A DNA stretch of 64,000 nucleotides. It comes from Yaniella flava. Its GTDB lineage: Bacteria > Actinomycetota > Actinomycetes > Actinomycetales > Micrococcaceae. The first letter of the stretch is position 1. The number at the start of each line of letters is the position of its first letter. The notes beneath the pieces are model-generated. The model was not told where the DNA came from. It searched no databases and saw only the letters and a list, made by a program, of their open reading frames with translations. The stretch covers positions 19,935 through 83,934 of the forward strand of contig NZ_BAAAMN010000010.1 in NCBI RefSeq assembly GCF_039529295.1, written 5' to 3'. The position numbers were made by a program, and so were the translations under genes. Positions 61,778-64,000 of the stretch are shown here, in pieces.

Positions 61778-62398
61778 TCAGCCTTCGATCACACCACAGC
61801 CGATGCGGTCACCGGCGTCACCCGTAGACAGTGTGTCGTCGTCCGGGGTGGTCCCATCATCCAGATACCGTTCGGGGACATTGCCATAGTTGTCTGGAGC
61901 GGAGTGGATCATCACGGCCGCGCCATCGAAGTCAAAGAGTTGGGATTCTTCGAGACGATCGGTCACCACGGACATTTGGGCGGTCCCGTCCTCATTGACC
62001 ATCAGCACGGGTAGGTCACCGGCGTGTTCGGGGTGATCTGCCCCATCTTCACCTGGGATGTGACTGCCCGCTGACATGAAATTGCCGGTGTCTGAACCAT
62101 CGGGCGCCTCACTGTCGGGTTCGCACTCACCGATTTCGTGAATGTGCAGACCATAGAAGCCGGCATCCAAATTTTCGGCATCAACGCTGATTTCAGTGGT
62201 ACCGTCGCCGAAGCTAAACTCTGCCTGGCCGAGCGGATCACCCTGGACGTTGACCAAATCGGCGGTGGCTGCAGCCTCCTCGGCTCCGTCTTCGCTGTCG
62301 TCGTTGGTATCATTCGCGCAACCGGCCAGCGTGAAGGCGGCGAGCGCCGTCACCGCTAAAGTCAGGGTCCGGCGTGTGCCTGGTAGTGCGTTGTTCAT
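61778..62398 (-). CDS. sodC: Cu/Zn superoxide dismutase lipoprotein
   Basis: A 206-residue lipoprotein (lipobox FTLAGC). The Cu/Zn-SOD ligands are visible: HIHEIGEC (two Cu His plus the disulfide Cys), AGSHIPGEDGADHPEHAGDL (bridging and Zn residues) and VMIHSAPDNYGN (last Cu His). The second disulfide Cys is in DRIGCGVIE, and the electrostatic-loop Arg precedes it. It removes superoxide at the outer face of the membrane. Directly upstream in the same direction is the truncated catalase gene, a functional partner in peroxide removal. Confidence 0.9.
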   Translation of the reverse strand: MNNALPGTRRTLTLAVTALAAFTLAGCANDTNDDSEDGAEEAAATADLVNVQGDPLGQAEFSFGDGTTEISVDAENLDAGFYGLHIHEIGECEPDSEAPDGSDTGNFMSAGSHIPGEDGADHPEHAGDLPVLMVNEDGTAQMSVVTDRLEESQLFDFDGAAVMIHSAPDNYGNVPERYLDDGTTPDDDTLSTGDAGDRIGCGVIEG

Positions 62399-62430
62399 GA
62401 TGGCTTCCCCTTCCGTTGCGACATGAGTGC

Positions 62431-63391
62431 TTAGGCGAATCGTTCCCAGACTCGGTGGCTGCGGAGCGCTTCGAAAACGTGTTCGGCAACCACGTCAGGT
62501 TCTCCTACAAAGACCCCTGGTGCTTGGGTGTCGACACCGGCGGCAGCAGGAACTGGGCTTGCTGCGTCGAAGGCCATGGCTTTTGCATGCCGGAATGTTT
62601 CAGCCGCTAACAGCACGAGTCTGGGATCGACATTGCCGCTACCAGTCGGGTCGCCAACTTTGGCGTCTGTACCAGGAGTCTGCGTGGCTGGGGACGCCCC
62701 GTCGACGAAAATCACAGCATCGTATTCGACTGACCGGCCCACCAAATAGGTTTTTTGCACCGGTGTGCCGTCGGGCAGCGGATCCGCATTCGGTGCGATC
62801 ACAACCGGCACCATCTTGCGATTAGCAATGACAGTGCGCAGTTGGTTGATGCGGGTGGTATCTGCGGTGGCGTTGTCTGCGATTGCGATACCAATGACTC
62901 GGCCATCGAGCGGCCAGGTCTGACCAACTTGCGAGAGGGCGGGGCTGGTCATGATGTCGTCGCGCGGCGCTGCACCATCGTCGTCCACGGACACTTCCAG
63001 GCCCAACAGTTCGGCCACCCTGTTTGCCAGGTTGGTGTCGATCTTGGCTAGCTGGTTGACCTGGCGCTGCCTGACGGTGGTCTCATAGCATTTGCCGAGT
63101 TCGAACGCGTAGCCCTGGATGGTGTGCTCTTGTTCGACCGGGCTGAGGCTGCGGTAGAACATGGTCGCCTGCGAGAAGTGGTCGTCGAAGGACTGGGCGT
63201 GCCGCCGCACCATCTGCGATTCGGCGATGTGTTGGGGGATGTCGATGAGGGCCTGTTTTTCTTCTTCACTTCCGGGTCGGTCTGCTCCAGCAAAAAACGG
63301 GCAACCGCCGTCCAAACTATTGGGTTTATAAGGGGCAACGCCCTCTTGCACGCCGTGCTGGTGAAAGCCGTCGCGCAACATGTCTGGGCTG
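62431..63391 (-). pseudogene. katE: Large-subunit catalase (KatE/HPII type), 5' end lost to an IS3 insertion
   Basis: The minus strand carries only the C-terminal ~320 residues of a clade-2 catalase: FHQHGVQEGVAPYKPNSLDG, GCPFFAG, FDDHFSQATMFYRSLSPVEQ and the flavodoxin-like domain (DGRVIGIAIADNATADT ... AVIFVDGASPATQ). The haem-binding and catalytic N-terminal part (His, Asn, Tyr region) is absent. At about 63392 the sequence changes to the end of an IS3-type element. The remaining piece could not act as a catalase. Whether the 5' half survives on the far side of the element is outside the window. Confidence 0.85.
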
Positions 63392-64000
63392 TGTCAAGTT
63401 TTTTGGACAGTTTGTTCGGGGTTTTCTTCCTTGTTAAGCCGCTTGGGTTGATGCCGTCGCGGCGAGGTCTTCGTGGTCGGTCCAGGCACGAACCGGGGTG
63501 CGGTAGCCGAGGCTGGAATGGGGTCGCTGGCGGTTATAGAACACTTCGATGTATTCGGCCACGGCCATGCGTGCTCGGGGGCGGGTCGTGTAGACGTGTT
63601 GGTGGTACATTTCGTTTTTCAAGCTGGCAAAGAACGTCTCGGCGACGGCATTATCCCAGCACACTCCGGTGCGGCCCATTGACTGGGTGATGTCGGCTGC
63701 AGCGCAGTAGGCCGTAAATTCCTGCGAGGTATATTGCGTGCCGTGATCGCTGTGAACCAGCGCATCATCGGCGATTCTGCCGTGGGTGCGGGCCATGTCC
63801 AAGGCATCGATGACCAGGCTGGTTCGCATATGGTCTGCCAGTTGCCAGCCGATGACCATGCGAGTGGCAAAGTCAATGATCGTGGCGAGATACAGCCAGC
63901 CCTGTCCTGCTTGGATTCCAGTCATCGTTGCAACTGTCAAGTCCCGGGTTTTGTGGAGGGTCTGCGTATTTTCATTTCTAGGCTGCCGCCGAAGTGTCGG
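63392..64000 (-). mobile_element. IS3-family insertion sequence, one end
   Basis: The terminal sequence starts near 63392 with TGTCAAGTTTTTTGGACAG, a typical IS3-type inverted-repeat end, and contains the 3' part of the transposase gene on the minus strand. The other end and any target duplication lie beyond base 64000. Insertion interrupts katE. Confidence 0.75.
63434..64000 (-). CDS. IS3-family transposase OrfB (integrase core), 5' part beyond window
   Basis: The frame is open from 64000 to 63434 (188 codons visible). The rve core has GQGWLYLATIIDFATRMVIG, the second catalytic Asp in LVHSDHGTQYTS and the Glu in WDNAVAETFFASLKNE, followed by EYIEVFYNRQRPHSSLGYRT, all standard for IS3 OrfB. 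Where the family has VGDITY with the first catalytic Asp, this copy reads VATMTG, so Asp appears replaced by Thr; if correct, the enzyme would be inactive. OrfA is not in the window. Confidence 0.85.
   Translation of the reverse strand, partial: PTLRRQPRNENTQTLHKTRDLTVATMTGIQAGQGWLYLATIIDFATRMVIGWQLADHMRTSLVIDALDMARTHGRIADDALVHSDHGTQYTSQEFTAYCAAADITQSMGRTGVCWDNAVAETFFASLKNEMYHQHVYTTRPRARMAVAEYIEVFYNRQRPHSSLGYRTPVRAWTDHEDLAATASTQAA

Overview
The window comes from an actinobacterium of moderate-to-high GC, most likely a Micrococcaceae relative (inferred from protein style: a DUF222/HNH 13E12-type endonuclease, a RES/Xre toxin pair, Micrococcales-like Fic and Abi remnants, GntR/PadR/MarR-controlled catabolic islands, and many GTG/TTG starts). 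It is draft sequence: runs of N at 24055-24071 and 58261-58308 are assembly joins, so linkage across them is unproven. I recognised no tRNA, rRNA, CRISPR array or prophage.

Layout. 1-10.8 kb: carbon-nitrogen hydrolase (cut by the window edge), SulP anion transporter, SRPBCC protein, then a defence scrapyard with a decayed Fic toxin/antitoxin pair, an HNH endonuclease, a tandem duplication carrying covarying hairpins, a decayed Abi-like gene and an intact RES/Xre toxin-antitoxin pair. A TPP enzyme and an NAD(P)-binding protein follow. 11-22.9 kb: butanediol dehydrogenase, a two-domain class A beta-lactamase-like hydrolase, a MarR-controlled acyl-CoA ligase/acyl-CoA dehydrogenase pair with both genes broken, an orphan ABC solute-binding protein, and a tripartite tricarboxylate transporter (TctCBA) whose tctA is frameshifted in a G tract. 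23-33 kb: MBL hydrolase, an intact acyl-CoA ligase/SDR/amidohydrolase/acyl-CoA dehydrogenase/MaoC cluster with its own MarR, and a large FAD/Fe-S oxidase.

33-45 kb is an aromatic island. A type I (VOC) extradiol dioxygenase is followed by homologues of LigK/GalC aldolase, LigJ/GalB hydratase and GalD tautomerase, a GntR and a PadR regulator, a tetrahydrofolate-dependent O-demethylase (LigM/DesA type) with MetF, and a four-gene ABC importer. LigC, LigI and LigAB are absent, so the parts fit uptake and demethylation of a methoxylated benzoate (3-O-methylgallate or syringate type), then gallate cleavage to 4-oxalomesaconate and on to pyruvate plus oxaloacetate.

46-59 kb is the strongest candidate for an undescribed system. 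It combines a glutamine-synthetase-like gamma-glutamyl-amine ligase, three PuuD-type gamma-glutamyl hydrolases, an aldehyde dehydrogenase, a solute-binding-protein fold without an export signal, a cytochrome P450 with its own adrenodoxin-reductase-like flavoprotein and a flavodoxin, a GntR regulator with a stand-alone Cache sensor, and an EutH-type permease, around one divergent promoter region. I read it as amine catabolism through gamma-glutamylated intermediates with a P450 oxidation step. 59.5-64 kb: CitE-like lyase, MFS transporter, Cu/Zn superoxide dismutase lipoprotein, and a large-subunit catalase gene cut by an IS3-family element that runs off the window.
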